From NCBI RefSeq assembly GCF_015752315.1, contig NZ_JADOVJ010000001.1, positions 2,782,501 through 2,846,500 on the forward strand: DNA of 64,000 nucleotides, read 5' to 3'. Of this stretch, positions 1 through 7,502 are shown piece after piece (the stretch's first letter is position 1; each line of letters begins with the position of its first letter). The notes below the pieces were generated by a model. It was not told the origin of the DNA and did not search any database. It worked only from the letters and a program-made list of their open reading frames with translations. Both the position numbers and the translations under genes were made by a program. The DNA comes from Nocardioides luteus. Its GTDB lineage: Bacteria > Actinomycetota > Actinomycetes > Propionibacteriales > Nocardioidaceae.

Positions 1-684
1 GACGACGGCCCGCTCCTCCTTGGCCAGCTTGTTGAGCAGCGAGGACTTGCCGACGTTGGGCTTGCCGACGAGCGCGATCCGACGCGGGCCACCGATCTCT
101 GTGCCCTCGGGGAGCGGCGGCGGGTCGGGGAGCACCGCGAGGATCGCGTCGAGCATGTCGCCCGAGCCACGGCCGTGGAGCGCAGAGACCGGCCAGGGCT
201 CACCGAGCCCGAGGTTCCACAGAGCGGAGGCCTCCGCCTCGGTGCGCATGTCGTCGACCTTGTTGGCAACCAGGACGACCGGCTTGCCGGACTTGCGCAG
301 GATGCGTACGACCGCCTCGTCGGCGTCGGTGATGCCGACGGTCGCGTCGACCACGAAGAGGACGGCGTCGGCCAGGGAGACCGCGATCTCGGCCTGGGCG
401 GCGATCCGCTCGGCCAGCCCCTGGGCGTCGGGGTCCCAGCCGCCGGTGTCGACCAGCGTGAACGCCTTGCCGTTCCAGTCGGCGTCGTAGGAGACCCGGT
501 CGCGGGTCACGCCGGGTACGTCCTGGACGACCGCCTCGCGGCGGCCGATGATCCGGTTGACCAGGGTCGACTTCCCGACGTTGGGGCGGCCGACGACGGC
601 CACGACGGGCTGTGGCCCGGCCGGGGTCTCGTCAGTCTCGTGCAGGTCTCGTACGTCCTCGTACGAAACGTCGGGGTCAGTCAT
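1..684 (-). CDS. der: Ribosome-assembly GTPase Der (EngA), 3' part outside window
   Basis: Double-domain GTPase needed for late 50S ribosomal subunit assembly. The first 228 residues are visible and the gene runs off the left edge. The first G domain has its P-loop at residues 32-40 (GRPNVGKST), a DTGG switch and an NKVD guanine-specificity motif. The second P-loop (GKPNVGKSS) begins near residue 208, and this tandem P-loop layout is diagnostic of Der. The C-terminal KH-like domain is not in view. The ATG start at 684 lies inside the end of plsC (8-base overlap), so the two are probably translationally coupled, downstream of cmk in a cmk-plsC-der operon. Confidence 0.97.
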   Translation of the reverse strand, partial: MTDPDVSYEDVRDLHETDETPAGPQPVVAVVGRPNVGKSTLVNRIIGRREAVVQDVPGVTRDRVSYDADWNGKAFTLVDTGGWDPDAQGLAERIAAQAEIAVSLADAVLFVVDATVGITDADEAVVRILRKSGKPVVLVANKVDDMRTEAEASALWNLGLGEPWPVSALHGRGSGDMLDAILAVLPDPPPLPEGTEIGGPRRIALVGKPNVGKSSLLNKLAKEERAVV

Positions 685-1387
685 TGTTCTCCTCGCTAGG
701 TAGCGGACCGGGCAGCTCGCGACCGGTCAACGCCAGGGCATGGTCCTGTTGGACCTGCATGTGCTTCTGGAGCAAACCCGAGACATGCCCGACTTGTTCC
801 CTGGTACGCGGCCAGCCTACGCGCTCGACGTGGAAAGGCTCGCCATAGACGATGTCGATCCGGGCACCTTTGTGCGGCAGCGACGAGACCCCGCCGCCCG
901 GGTCGCGGCTGCCGAGCATGGTCACGGGCACCACCGGAGCGCCCGAGGCGAGGGCGAAATAGGCGGCGCCGCGGTTGAAGCGGACCAGGTCGCCGGCACC
1001 CCGGGTGCCCTCCGGGTAGATACCCATCGCGTTGCCCTCGCGCAGCACCTTCAGCGCCGTCTTCACCGCGGCCGGGTCGCTGCCGAACCGGTAGAGCGGG
1101 ATCTGGCCCGCCCAGCGCAGGAACGGGCCGAGGAACCAGTGCTCGAACATCTCCAGCTTGGTCAGCGCGTGCACCGGACGCGGGGTGAAGATCGCCAGCA
1201 GCGGACCGTCGATGATGCCGATGTGGTTGGAGGCGAAGACGACCGCCCCCGTCGCCGGGATGTTCTCCGTCTCGTGCAGCCGGACGTCGTAACGGCGGCG
1301 GATCAGCCGCCGGGCGTGGACGTTGAGGTGATAGAGCGGCCAGCGGGTGGGGTGCTCGACACCATCCGTGTGTGGAAGGTCTCTCAC
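677..1387 (-). CDS. 1-acyl-sn-glycerol-3-phosphate acyltransferase (PlsC-like)
   Basis: Lysophospholipid acyltransferase, expected at the inner face of the membrane, that adds the second acyl chain to make phosphatidic acid. The 236-residue protein has the NHxxxxD catalytic motif (NHIGIID) and the PEGTR substrate-binding motif, with the usual family length. I chose the GTG at 1387 because it overlaps the cmk stop as GTGA. A longer upstream reading is possible but would run through cmk. It lies between cmk and der, where many actinobacteria carry such an acyltransferase. Which acyl acceptor it uses cannot be told from sequence. Confidence 0.9.
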   Translation of the reverse strand: MRDLPHTDGVEHPTRWPLYHLNVHARRLIRRRYDVRLHETENIPATGAVVFASNHIGIIDGPLLAIFTPRPVHALTKLEMFEHWFLGPFLRWAGQIPLYRFGSDPAAVKTALKVLREGNAMGIYPEGTRGAGDLVRFNRGAAYFALASGAPVVPVTMLGSRDPGGGVSSLPHKGARIDIVYGEPFHVERVGWPRTREQVGHVSGLLQKHMQVQQDHALALTGRELPGPLPSEENND

Positions 1388-2103
1388 TCCCCCGCCTTCT
1401 CGGCTGTTGCACGCACCGCGGTCTCGACGAGCTCGACCACCGATTCGATGACCTCGTCCAGCGTGTAAGGCGTCGTGTCGACGTGGATCGCCCCCTCCGG
1501 CACCGCCGCACCGCCCTTGGTGGAGTCGATCTTGTCCCGGTTCTCCAGAGAGGCGCGGACGGCTTCGGCGTCGCTGCCACCCTCCTCGGCGGCGCGGCGC
1601 GCAGCTCGGGCGGCCGGGTCGGCGGTGACGTACAGCTTCAGCTCGGCGGCGGGCCACACGGCAGTGCCGATGTCACGGCCCTCGACCACGATGCCGGAGC
1701 CAGCGGCCAGCGCCTGCTCGATCTCCTGCTGCTGGAGGGCGATCAGGCGGGCGCGGACCTCGCGGACGGTGGCGACCGGGGAGACGGCGGCGTTGACCCG
1801 GTCGCTGCGGATCTCGACCGAGACGTCGGCCCCGTCGAGGGCGATCGTGGGGCCGAGCGGGTCGGTTCCGGAGGTGATCACGGGCTTGCCGGCCGCGGCG
1901 GCGACGGCGTCGGCGTCGTGCACGTCGATGTCGTTGCTGAGCATCCACCAGGTCATCGCCCGGTACATCGCGCCGGTGTCGAGGTAGCGCATCCCGAGGC
2001 GATCGGCGACCCCACGCGAGGTGCTCGACTTACCGGAGCCGGAGGTGCCGTCGACGGCGATGACGATGCGGGCGGGGTCAGTGGTGGGATTGCTGCTGCT
2101 CAC
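1384..2103 (-). CDS. cmk: Cytidylate kinase
   Basis: Phosphorylates CMP and dCMP to the diphosphates with ATP. The 239-residue protein has an N-terminal Walker A loop at residues 19-26 (GTSGSGKS), the YLDTGAMYRA nucleotide-binding stretch and the GRDIGT motif, all typical of CMP kinase. The ATG at 2103 follows the tyrA stop by 10 bases, so it is likely cotranscribed with tyrA. Its own stop overlaps the GTG of the plsC-like gene. cmk next to der is a conserved actinobacterial arrangement. Confidence 0.97.
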   Translation of the reverse strand: MSSSNPTTDPARIVIAVDGTSGSGKSSTSRGVADRLGMRYLDTGAMYRAMTWWMLSNDIDVHDADAVAAAAGKPVITSGTDPLGPTIALDGADVSVEIRSDRVNAAVSPVATVREVRARLIALQQQEIEQALAAGSGIVVEGRDIGTAVWPAAELKLYVTADPAARAARRAAEEGGSDAEAVRASLENRDKIDSTKGGAAVPEGAIHVDTTPYTLDEVIESVVELVETAVRATAEKAGE

Positions 2104-2113
2104 GGGCGGGAGC

Positions 2114-3214
2114 CTACCGGTGAGCGACCCAACCCCGGGACTCCAGAACCGCCTGCATCCGATCGGCCGCGTCCTCGGCGACGATCAGCTCCATGACACC
2201 CACCGGGCGGCCCGGGTCGTGGTCGATGCGTACGTCCTCGATGTTGACGCCGCTCTCCCCCGCGTCCGCGAAGAGCCGGGCCAGGTTGCCGGGCTCGTCG
2301 GGCACGGTGACGTAGACGATCGCCTGTGCGGTCTGCGGCCGACCGTGCTTCCCGGGGATGGCCCGGGTGCCGGCCTGCCCCTCCTTGAGGAGTACGTCCA
2401 GGGCGGCCGCGTCGCCGCTACCGACGGCCGCGATCATCTCGTCGAGCTGGGCGCGCACCTCGGTGAGCAGGTCGGTCACGGCCCGGGCGTTGCCGGCCAC
2501 GATCTGGCCGTAGAGGCCCGGGTCGCCGGCGGCCACGCGGGTCACGTCGCGTACCCCCTGGCCGCTGAGGCCGAGGTGTCCCTCCGGCGCCACCGCGAGG
2601 CGGCCGGCCACGAGCGCGGCCATCAGATGCGGTACGTGGGAGGTGCGGGCGACCGCCTGGTCGTGATCCTCGGGGGTGAGGGTCAGCGGGACGCCGCCGC
2701 ACAGGGTGGCGAGCTCGCCGACGAGCTCGGTCGCCTCCGGGTCGGCCTCCGCGTGCGGCGTGACCGCCCACGGCCGTCCCTCGAACAGCGTCGCGGTCGC
2801 GGCCAGCGGTCCGGAGCGCTCGCTGCCGGCCATCGGGTGCCCGCCGACGTAGCGGTGGACCTCTGCGGGGCTGTGCTCACGCACGTAGGACAGCGGCGAC
2901 GCCTTCACGCTGCCGACGTCGGTGACGACCGCCTCGGGGCTGTCGGCGAGGGCTCGGGTGATCACCTCACCGAGATGCGCCGGCGGGACCGCGACGACGA
3001 CCAGCTGCGGCGTGTCGCCGGGCTTGCGCCGGCGGCCGGCGCCGAGGCCGGTCGCGGTCCGTACGTGACTGGCGACCGAGTCGCTGAGGAGCACGTCGAG
3101 ACCGGCCGCGGCGCACGCCAGCGCCACGGAGGTGCCCAGCAGCCCGACGCCGACGATCTCGACCGGGCCGGTCAGACTCGACGACCGTCCCCCTGCTTCC
3201 CCGGTCCGTGTCAT
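2114..3214 (-). CDS. tyrA: Prephenate dehydrogenase with C-terminal ACT domain
   Basis: Oxidative decarboxylation of prephenate to 4-hydroxyphenylpyruvate in tyrosine synthesis. The 366-residue protein has an N-terminal Rossmann NAD(P) motif (GVGLLG, residues 22-27) followed by the helical dimerisation part; GGHPMAGSERSGP is the classic TyrA substrate loop. Residues from about 295 to the end look like an ACT regulatory domain (VPDEPGNLARLF), consistent with feedback control by tyrosine. The first 15 residues are low-complexity, so the true start could be slightly later. It stands first in a tyrA-cmk-plsC-der run. Confidence 0.94.
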   Translation of the reverse strand: MTRTGEAGGRSSSLTGPVEIVGVGLLGTSVALACAAAGLDVLLSDSVASHVRTATGLGAGRRRKPGDTPQLVVVAVPPAHLGEVITRALADSPEAVVTDVGSVKASPLSYVREHSPAEVHRYVGGHPMAGSERSGPLAATATLFEGRPWAVTPHAEADPEATELVGELATLCGGVPLTLTPEDHDQAVARTSHVPHLMAALVAGRLAVAPEGHLGLSGQGVRDVTRVAAGDPGLYGQIVAGNARAVTDLLTEVRAQLDEMIAAVGSGDAAALDVLLKEGQAGTRAIPGKHGRPQTAQAIVYVTVPDEPGNLARLFADAGESGVNIEDVRIDHDPGRPVGVMELIVAEDAADRMQAVLESRGWVAHR

Positions 3215-3269
3215 GCGTCCAAGGCTAAACGGTCGGTGCCGCTCGACCCTCTTCGTCTCAGGCCTGTCG

Positions 3270-3308
3270 GTGCGCTATCGAGACCGGCGACCAGGATGTG
3301 CGATATCG
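3270..3308. promoter_or_regulatory. Paired motif, copy 1 (possible AraC-regulator site)
   Basis: GTGCGCTATCG at 3270-3280 and GTGCGATATCG at 3298-3308 lie 28 bases apart. The same pair at the same spacing occurs at 4549-4587, before the AraC-family gene. This copy lies between the VOC gene stop and the tyrA start. The second half is part of a 10-base palindrome at 3300-3309 (GCGATATCGC). A role as an operator is inference. Confidence 0.45.
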
Positions 3309-3316
3309 CCTTGCGA

Positions 3317-3715
3317 TCACGACGGCTGGTAGCTGCCGAACGACCAGGAGTTGCCCTCCGGATCGGTCACCGTGCCGCCGCGACCGCCGTAGTCCTGGTC
3401 GACCATCGGCCGGTCCACGGTGGCGCCCGCGGCGACCGCCTTGTCGAAGACGGCGTCGGGGTCGTCGGTGATCAGGTAGGCGGAGGACACACCGGTCTTC
3501 TTGATGCCGCCGTCCTCGCGTACCTGTCCGAACATCAGCCCGCCGCCACCGGGCCAGAGCCATTCCGCGTGGTGCACGATGCCGCCTTCGCGGTAGGTGG
3601 CGTGCTCGACGAAACCGATCGCGCTCAGCCACGCCATCATCGCCTCGGCGTCCCGGAACGCCATCGACTGCCAGTACTTGATCTTCGCTACGTCTCTGAT
3701 GGGTTCAGTGCTCAT
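3317..3715 (-). CDS. VOC (glyoxalase/bleomycin-resistance) family protein
   Basis: A 132-residue single vicinal-oxygen-chelate domain protein of the usual length. The C-terminal GGTVTDPEGNSWSFG stretch is the hallmark last strand of the family. The substrate is unknown; members include glyoxalases, antibiotic-binding proteins and PhnB-like proteins. The ATG at 3715 overlaps the end of the AraC-family gene by 11 bases, so the two form a coupled pair and the regulator probably controls this gene. A TTG four codons upstream is a less likely start. Confidence 0.85.
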   Translation of the reverse strand: MSTEPIRDVAKIKYWQSMAFRDAEAMMAWLSAIGFVEHATYREGGIVHHAEWLWPGGGGLMFGQVREDGGIKKTGVSSAYLITDDPDAVFDKAVAAGATVDRPMVDQDYGGRGGTVTDPEGNSWSFGSYQPS

Positions 3716-4514
3716 GCCTCGAGTCAACCGGCTGGCGGTCGGCGAGGTCTTGAACGAATGGGAACTCCTCGTGCAGCCAGGTCGTCGGCGTGCACCCCGC
3801 GAACTCCTGCCACTCCCGGGTCAGGTGCGCCTGGTCGGCGTAGCCGCAGATGCTTGCCGCCTGCGCCAGCGGCATCCGGCCGACGAGTCCGCGGGACCGG
3901 TCGAAGCGCGCCAGCCGCTGGAACTGCTTCGGCGCGACCCCGGTCTCGGCGCGCACCAGGTCGCTGATCCGCCGGCGGCTGTAGCCGACGTCGTCGGCCA
4001 CCTCCTGCACCCCCGCTCCCCCGGTCAGCAGCGCCAGCGCCCGCCCGACCTCCGCCCTCGGCCCGGGCTCGCCGTGGCGCGCCAGCGCGTCGACCAGCCC
4101 GGTGACGACCAACCGCTCCCACTGCCGCGGATCGGCCTCGGCCAGCTGCTCCGGCAGATGACGTACGCCGCCGGGTGCCGCGACCTCGTCGAGGGCCAGG
4201 AGTTCACCGCGCCAGGCCGCGGCCGGCATCCCGAAGAGCGCCCGCACCCCGACGGTCGTCAGTCCCAGCTGCACGCCGCGCTGGTAGCCGCGGTGATGGA
4301 TCGTCGCCGGCCGGGTGTGCAGCCCCGAGACCAGCGACCACGCCGTCACCGGCTCGCCGCCGCTCCCCCACGAGGTGACCAGAGGATCGTCGACCGAGAG
4401 GACGAACGTCACCTCGGTCGACGGCATCCCGCGGTGCATCCCCGGCGCGCCGAAGTCCACGTCGTAGGCGATCAGCGACGTGACATAGGGACGCAGCACG
4501 TCCGGCACGGCCAT
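3705..4514 (-). CDS. AraC-family transcriptional regulator
   Basis: A 269-residue regulator. The C-terminal 100 residues carry the two helix-turn-helix motifs of AraC/XylS proteins (VQEVADDVGYSRRRISDLVR, then a second HTH ending in REWQEFAGCTPTTW). The N-terminal 160 residues are a sensing region of unknown ligand. The ATG at 4514 was chosen; a second in-frame ATG at 4550 would overlap the motif pair at 4549-4587, which fits better as an upstream binding site. The downstream VOC gene overlaps it, so it is a likely target. Confidence 0.88.
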   Translation of the reverse strand: MAVPDVLRPYVTSLIAYDVDFGAPGMHRGMPSTEVTFVLSVDDPLVTSWGSGGEPVTAWSLVSGLHTRPATIHHRGYQRGVQLGLTTVGVRALFGMPAAAWRGELLALDEVAAPGGVRHLPEQLAEADPRQWERLVVTGLVDALARHGEPGPRAEVGRALALLTGGAGVQEVADDVGYSRRRISDLVRAETGVAPKQFQRLARFDRSRGLVGRMPLAQAASICGYADQAHLTREWQEFAGCTPTTWLHEEFPFVQDLADRQPVDSRHEH

Positions 4515-4548
4515 GTCTCGATGGTGCCACGGTCGGCGCGGGTTGCCC

Positions 4549-4587
4549 ATGCGCTATCGCCGCGAGCGGGTCCGGTGTGCGATAGGG
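4549..4587. promoter_or_regulatory. Paired motif, copy 2, upstream of AraC-family gene
   Basis: ATGCGCTATCG at 4549-4559 and GTGCGATAGGG at 4577-4587 are separated by the same 28 bases as the related pair at 3270-3308. The halves are also partly inverted (GCTATCGC and GCGATAGG). The position just upstream of the regulator suggests an autoregulatory operator, which is inference. Confidence 0.45.
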
Positions 4588-4633
4588 CTGCGCGGTGTAT
4601 GGACTTTCGGAGAGACAGCCCCTGAAGGAGCAG

Positions 4634-5869
4634 TCACCACGAGATCCCGACCACACGAGACGCATACGCCGCCTTCACAGCCTCGACCAGATCAGCCGCT
4701 CCGACGCGCCGCTCGACACCCGCAGCGACGTCACGTACCTGCACCTCCCCGGCCTCCGCCTCGACAGCCCCGATGACCGCGATGAGCGGCTCACGCCGAC
4801 GGCGGGACTCCCGGATCCGAGCGCCGAGCGAGCCCTCAGGATCCAGGCGCGGACGCAGACCCTCGGCGACGAGCGCGTCGACGAGCGCCCGCGCCGCCCG
4901 GTCCTGAGACGAGGAGACCGGCAGGACGGCGAGCTGGACGGGTGCGAGCCACAACGGGAGGCGCCCCTGGTAGCGCTCGAGCACCGCCGCGGTGACACGC
5001 TCCATGGAGCCGACGGTGCCGCGGTGGACCATCACGACCCGCTGCCGGGAGCCGTCGGCGGCGTCGTAGGTCAGGTCGAACCGCTCGGGCTGGTTGAAGT
5101 CGACCTGGACGGTGGCGATGGTCTCCTCGTGGCCACGCGGGTCGACGACCTGGAGGTCGAGCTTGGGTCCGTAGAAGGCGGCCTCACCCGGTGCCTCGAC
5201 GACCTCGACGCCCGCCTCGGAGGCCGCCTTCCTCAACGCACCCTCGGCACCGTGCCACTGCTCGGCGGAGCCGAGATAGGACGGCGAGGAGTCGCGGAGG
5301 GAGAGGCGTACGTAGTCGACCCGGAGACCGAGGATGTCCTGCGCCCTAAGCGCAGAGCTCAGTGCCTTCGCGGCCTCCTCGGCCACCTGGTCGGGGCGGC
5401 AGAAGACGTGGGTGTCGTCGAGGTTGATCTGACGTACCCGGCTCAGCCCGGACAGCACCCCGGAGCGCTCGGCACGGAACATCGGGGCGAGCTCGTGGAG
5501 CCGGACCGGGAGCTCTCGGTAGGAGTGTGGGCGCGCCCGGTAGACCAGCGCATGGTGCGGGCAGTTCGCGGGCCGCAGAACGAGGTCGTCCTCCTCCCCG
5601 GCCGAGCCCGACCCGACGGCCATCGGCGGGAACATGTCGTCGGCGAACTTCGCCCAGTGTCCCGACCGCTCGAAGAGCGCGCGTTTGCCGAGCACCGGGG
5701 TCTTGACCGGTACGCAGCCGTCGGCCCTGGCCAGGTCGGCGGCCAGCCGTTCCAGCTCGGCGAAGACGACAGCCCCGTCGGGCAGCCACAACGGCAGCCC
5801 CGAGCCGGCCAGCGGGTCGGTGGCGAAGATGCCGAGGTCGCGGTTGAGGTCGCGATGATCGAGGTTCAT
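4634..5869 (-). CDS. Shortened threonyl-tRNA synthetase (catalytic and anticodon-binding domains only)
   Basis: A 411-residue class II synthetase. It matches the ThrRS core but lacks the roughly 240-residue N-terminal TGS and editing domains. The zinc ligands appear conserved: C103 in PANCPHH, H154 in NLDDTHVFC and H282 in VHRGTVGSMER. Motif 2 is around residues 131-146 (FRAERSG...RVR) and the motif 3 arginine is R291. The C-terminal anticodon-binding fold follows PLWLAPVQ. The catalytic core therefore looks intact, but proofreading of Ser-tRNA(Thr) is absent. The ATG at 5869 has an AGGAG site five bases upstream, and the leader carries attenuator-like structures (5871-6020). A full-length ThrRS is presumably elsewhere. 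Stress-inducible or inhibitor-insensitive backup use is inference. Confidence 0.9.
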   Translation of the reverse strand: MNLDHRDLNRDLGIFATDPLAGSGLPLWLPDGAVVFAELERLAADLARADGCVPVKTPVLGKRALFERSGHWAKFADDMFPPMAVGSGSAGEEDDLVLRPANCPHHALVYRARPHSYRELPVRLHELAPMFRAERSGVLSGLSRVRQINLDDTHVFCRPDQVAEEAAKALSSALRAQDILGLRVDYVRLSLRDSSPSYLGSAEQWHGAEGALRKAASEAGVEVVEAPGEAAFYGPKLDLQVVDPRGHEETIATVQVDFNQPERFDLTYDAADGSRQRVVMVHRGTVGSMERVTAAVLERYQGRLPLWLAPVQLAVLPVSSSQDRAARALVDALVAEGLRPRLDPEGSLGARIRESRRRREPLIAVIGAVEAEAGEVQVRDVAAGVERRVGAADLVEAVKAAYASRVVGISW

Positions 5870-5870
5870 G

Positions 5871-5900
5871 GGTGCTCCTGGGGATGAGGCCCGGAGCACC
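5871..5900 (-). promoter_or_regulatory. Hairpin sequestering the ThrRS-like ribosome-binding site
   Basis: GGTGCTCC at 5871-5878 and GGAGCACC at 5893-5900 form a perfect 8-base inverted repeat. On the coding strand the 3' arm is the Shine-Dalgarno sequence itself (AGGAGCACCC before ATG 5869). The 5' arm (read TGCTCCGGG on the coding strand) can instead pair with the 5' arm of the upstream terminator, which would free the ribosome site. Confidence 0.65.
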
Positions 5901-5918
5901 ACCACCAGAGACGAAGAA

Positions 5919-5945
5919 CCGCCCCGGAGCACTGCTCCGGGGCGG
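5919..5945 (-). terminator. Attenuator terminator in ThrRS-like leader
   Basis: CCGCCCCGGAGCA and TGCTCCGGGGCGG are perfect 13-base arms about one central base. On the coding strand they are followed by TTCTTCGTCT. The hairpin lies between the stop of a 16-residue leader ORF (5970) and the ThrRS-like start. It is read as an intrinsic terminator that can be pre-empted by alternative pairings. Confidence 0.65.
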
Positions 5946-5969
5946 TCTGCGAAAGGGGTGGACAGCAGG

Positions 5970-6020
5970 TCAGCGCCGGAGTGGGTCCGGCGTCGCCGTG
6001 CTCATCGCGCGCTGCTGCAT
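5970..6020 (-). CDS. Putative leader peptide of the ThrRS-like gene
   Basis: A 16-codon ORF (MQQRAMSTATPDPLRR) opens with ATG at 6020 behind an AAGGTGA ribosome site and ends at TGA 5970-5972. It holds two threonine codons (ACG GCG ACG). Codons for PDPLRR overlap a 7-base hairpin (5974-5992) whose 3' arm CTCCGG can pair with CCGGAG in the downstream terminator. This is the 1:2 / 2:3 / 3:4 layout of amino-acid attenuators. Only two Thr codons is a modest signal, so the amino acid sensed is inferred from the downstream gene. Confidence 0.5.
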   Translation of the reverse strand: MQQRAMSTATPDPLRR

Positions 6021-6072
6021 GCCGCTCACCTTAACGGCTCGCCGTCGCGTACGCATCCACGATTCCGAGCCG

Positions 6073-6840
6073 TCAGAGCTCGGTGGTGTCGAGGAGCTCG
6101 CCGAGCTCCTCGCGGGAGAGGTCGCGCATGTCGCCGGGCTTCATGGTGCCCAGCCGGACCGGGCCGATCCGGGTGCGGGTCAGGCGGGTGACCGGGTGGC
6201 CGAGGTGATCGAGGAGGCGGCGCACGATGCGGTTGCGTCCCTCGTGGATGACCAGCTCGATGATCGACTTGTCCTTGCGGGTCTCCATGATCCGGGCCTT
6301 GGTCACCGTGACCGGGCCGTCCTCGAGGGTGACGCCGGCGAGGAGCCGCTTGCGTACGTTGGGGAAGATCTCGCCCTTGACCTCGGCGACATAGGTCTTG
6401 TCGACCTCGTAGCTGGGGTGGGCCAGCCGGTGGGCGAAGTCGCCGTCGTTGGTGAGGATGATCAGGCCCTCGGTGTCGGTGTCGAGACGGCCGACGTGGA
6501 AGAGGCGCTCCGGGCGGTCGGCGACCAGGTCGGAGAGGTTGCGCCGGCCTTCCGGGTCGCTCATCGTCGAGACCACGCCCCGCGGCTTGTTGAGGACCAG
6601 GTAGACCTTGCCGGAGATCGGCGGGAGCCGCTTGCCGCCGACGCGTACGACGTCCTTGCCCGGGTCGACCTTGGTGCCGAGGCGGGTGACGACCTCGCCG
6701 TTGACCTCGACCTCGCCGTTGAGCATCAGGATCTCGCTGCCGCGGCGCGACGCGACGCCGGCCAGGGCCAGCAGCTTCTGGAGCCGGATCAGGCCCTCGT
6801 CGTCCAGCGGCAGGTCGTCACGCTCAGGTAGGTCACTCAC
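6073..6840 (-). CDS. rluB: 23S rRNA pseudouridine synthase (RluB/RsuA family)
   Basis: A 255-residue pseudouridine synthase. An N-terminal S4 RNA-binding domain (LQKLLALAGVASRRGSE) is followed by the catalytic domain with the GRLDxDTEGL motif holding the nucleophilic aspartate. The length and S4 domain place it in the RsuA/RluB/E/F group; the exact uridine modified is not certain. The GTG start at 6840 overlaps the scpB stop (GTGA). scpA-scpB-rluB is a conserved actinobacterial order. Confidence 0.92.
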   Translation of the reverse strand: MSDLPERDDLPLDDEGLIRLQKLLALAGVASRRGSEILMLNGEVEVNGEVVTRLGTKVDPGKDVVRVGGKRLPPISGKVYLVLNKPRGVVSTMSDPEGRRNLSDLVADRPERLFHVGRLDTDTEGLIILTNDGDFAHRLAHPSYEVDKTYVAEVKGEIFPNVRKRLLAGVTLEDGPVTVTKARIMETRKDKSIIELVIHEGRNRIVRRLLDHLGHPVTRLTRTRIGPVRLGTMKPGDMRDLSREELGELLDTTEL

Positions 6841-7502
6841 GGATTCGATTCTCCCGCATCCTCGGAGTCGCGCCCATTCGCCGCAGCCTCCTCCGGCTGC
6901 GCGGCGAGCGCCTCCTGGCTGACCTGCTCGGTGAGCTCCTCCTCCATGTCGGCGAGGTCGGGCAGATAGGGAGCCAGCTCGGGCAGCTCGCCGAGGTCGG
7001 TGATGCCGATCCGCTCGAGGAAGTAGCCGGTGGTGCGGTAGAGGTTGGCGCCGGTCTCGTGGTCCTGGCCGGCCTCCTCGACGAGACCGCGGGTGAGCAG
7101 CGTACGCATCACGCCGTCGACGTTGACGCCACGGATCGCGGAGACCCGGGCCCGGGAGACGGGCTGCTTGTAGGCCACCACGGCGAGCGTCTCCAGCGCC
7201 GCCTGGGTCAGCCGAGCCTGCTGCCCCTCCAGCACGAAGCCTCCGACGACCTCGGCGTAGGCCTCGCGGGTGTAGAACCGCCAGCCACCGGCGACGTTGC
7301 GCAGGTCGAAGCCGCGGCCCTGCTCGGTGTACTCGGCGGCGAGACCCTCGAGCGACGCGACCACCTCGGCGGTCGGGTGGCCCACGGCCGAGGCCAGTGC
7401 GGCAGCCTCGAGCGGCTCGTCGGCGACCATCAGTACGGCCTCGAGCGCCGGGCGTAGATCAGCAAAATCGATTGCGAGCGTCTCGTCGGCGGCCTCAGTC
7501 AT
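6837..7502 (-). CDS. scpB: Segregation and condensation protein B
   Basis: A 221-residue winged-helix kleisin-associated subunit of the SMC-ScpAB condensin, which compacts and separates sister chromosomes. It carries the typical AALETLAVVAYKQPVSRARVS segment and GLVEEAGQ stretch of ScpB. The C-terminal 35 residues are acidic and alanine-rich. The ATG at 7502 overlaps the scpA end by 8 bases; a longer reading to 7532 is less likely. Confidence 0.95.
   Translation of the reverse strand: MTEAADETLAIDFADLRPALEAVLMVADEPLEAAALASAVGHPTAEVVASLEGLAAEYTEQGRGFDLRNVAGGWRFYTREAYAEVVGGFVLEGQQARLTQAALETLAVVAYKQPVSRARVSAIRGVNVDGVMRTLLTRGLVEEAGQDHETGANLYRTTGYFLERIGITDLGELPELAPYLPDLADMEEELTEQVSQEALAAQPEEAAANGRDSEDAGESNP

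Noticed and set aside
5870..6072. T-box riboswitch before the ThrRS-like gene
   Set aside because: No T-box core sequence or specifier-loop layout was seen; the structures fit an attenuator better.
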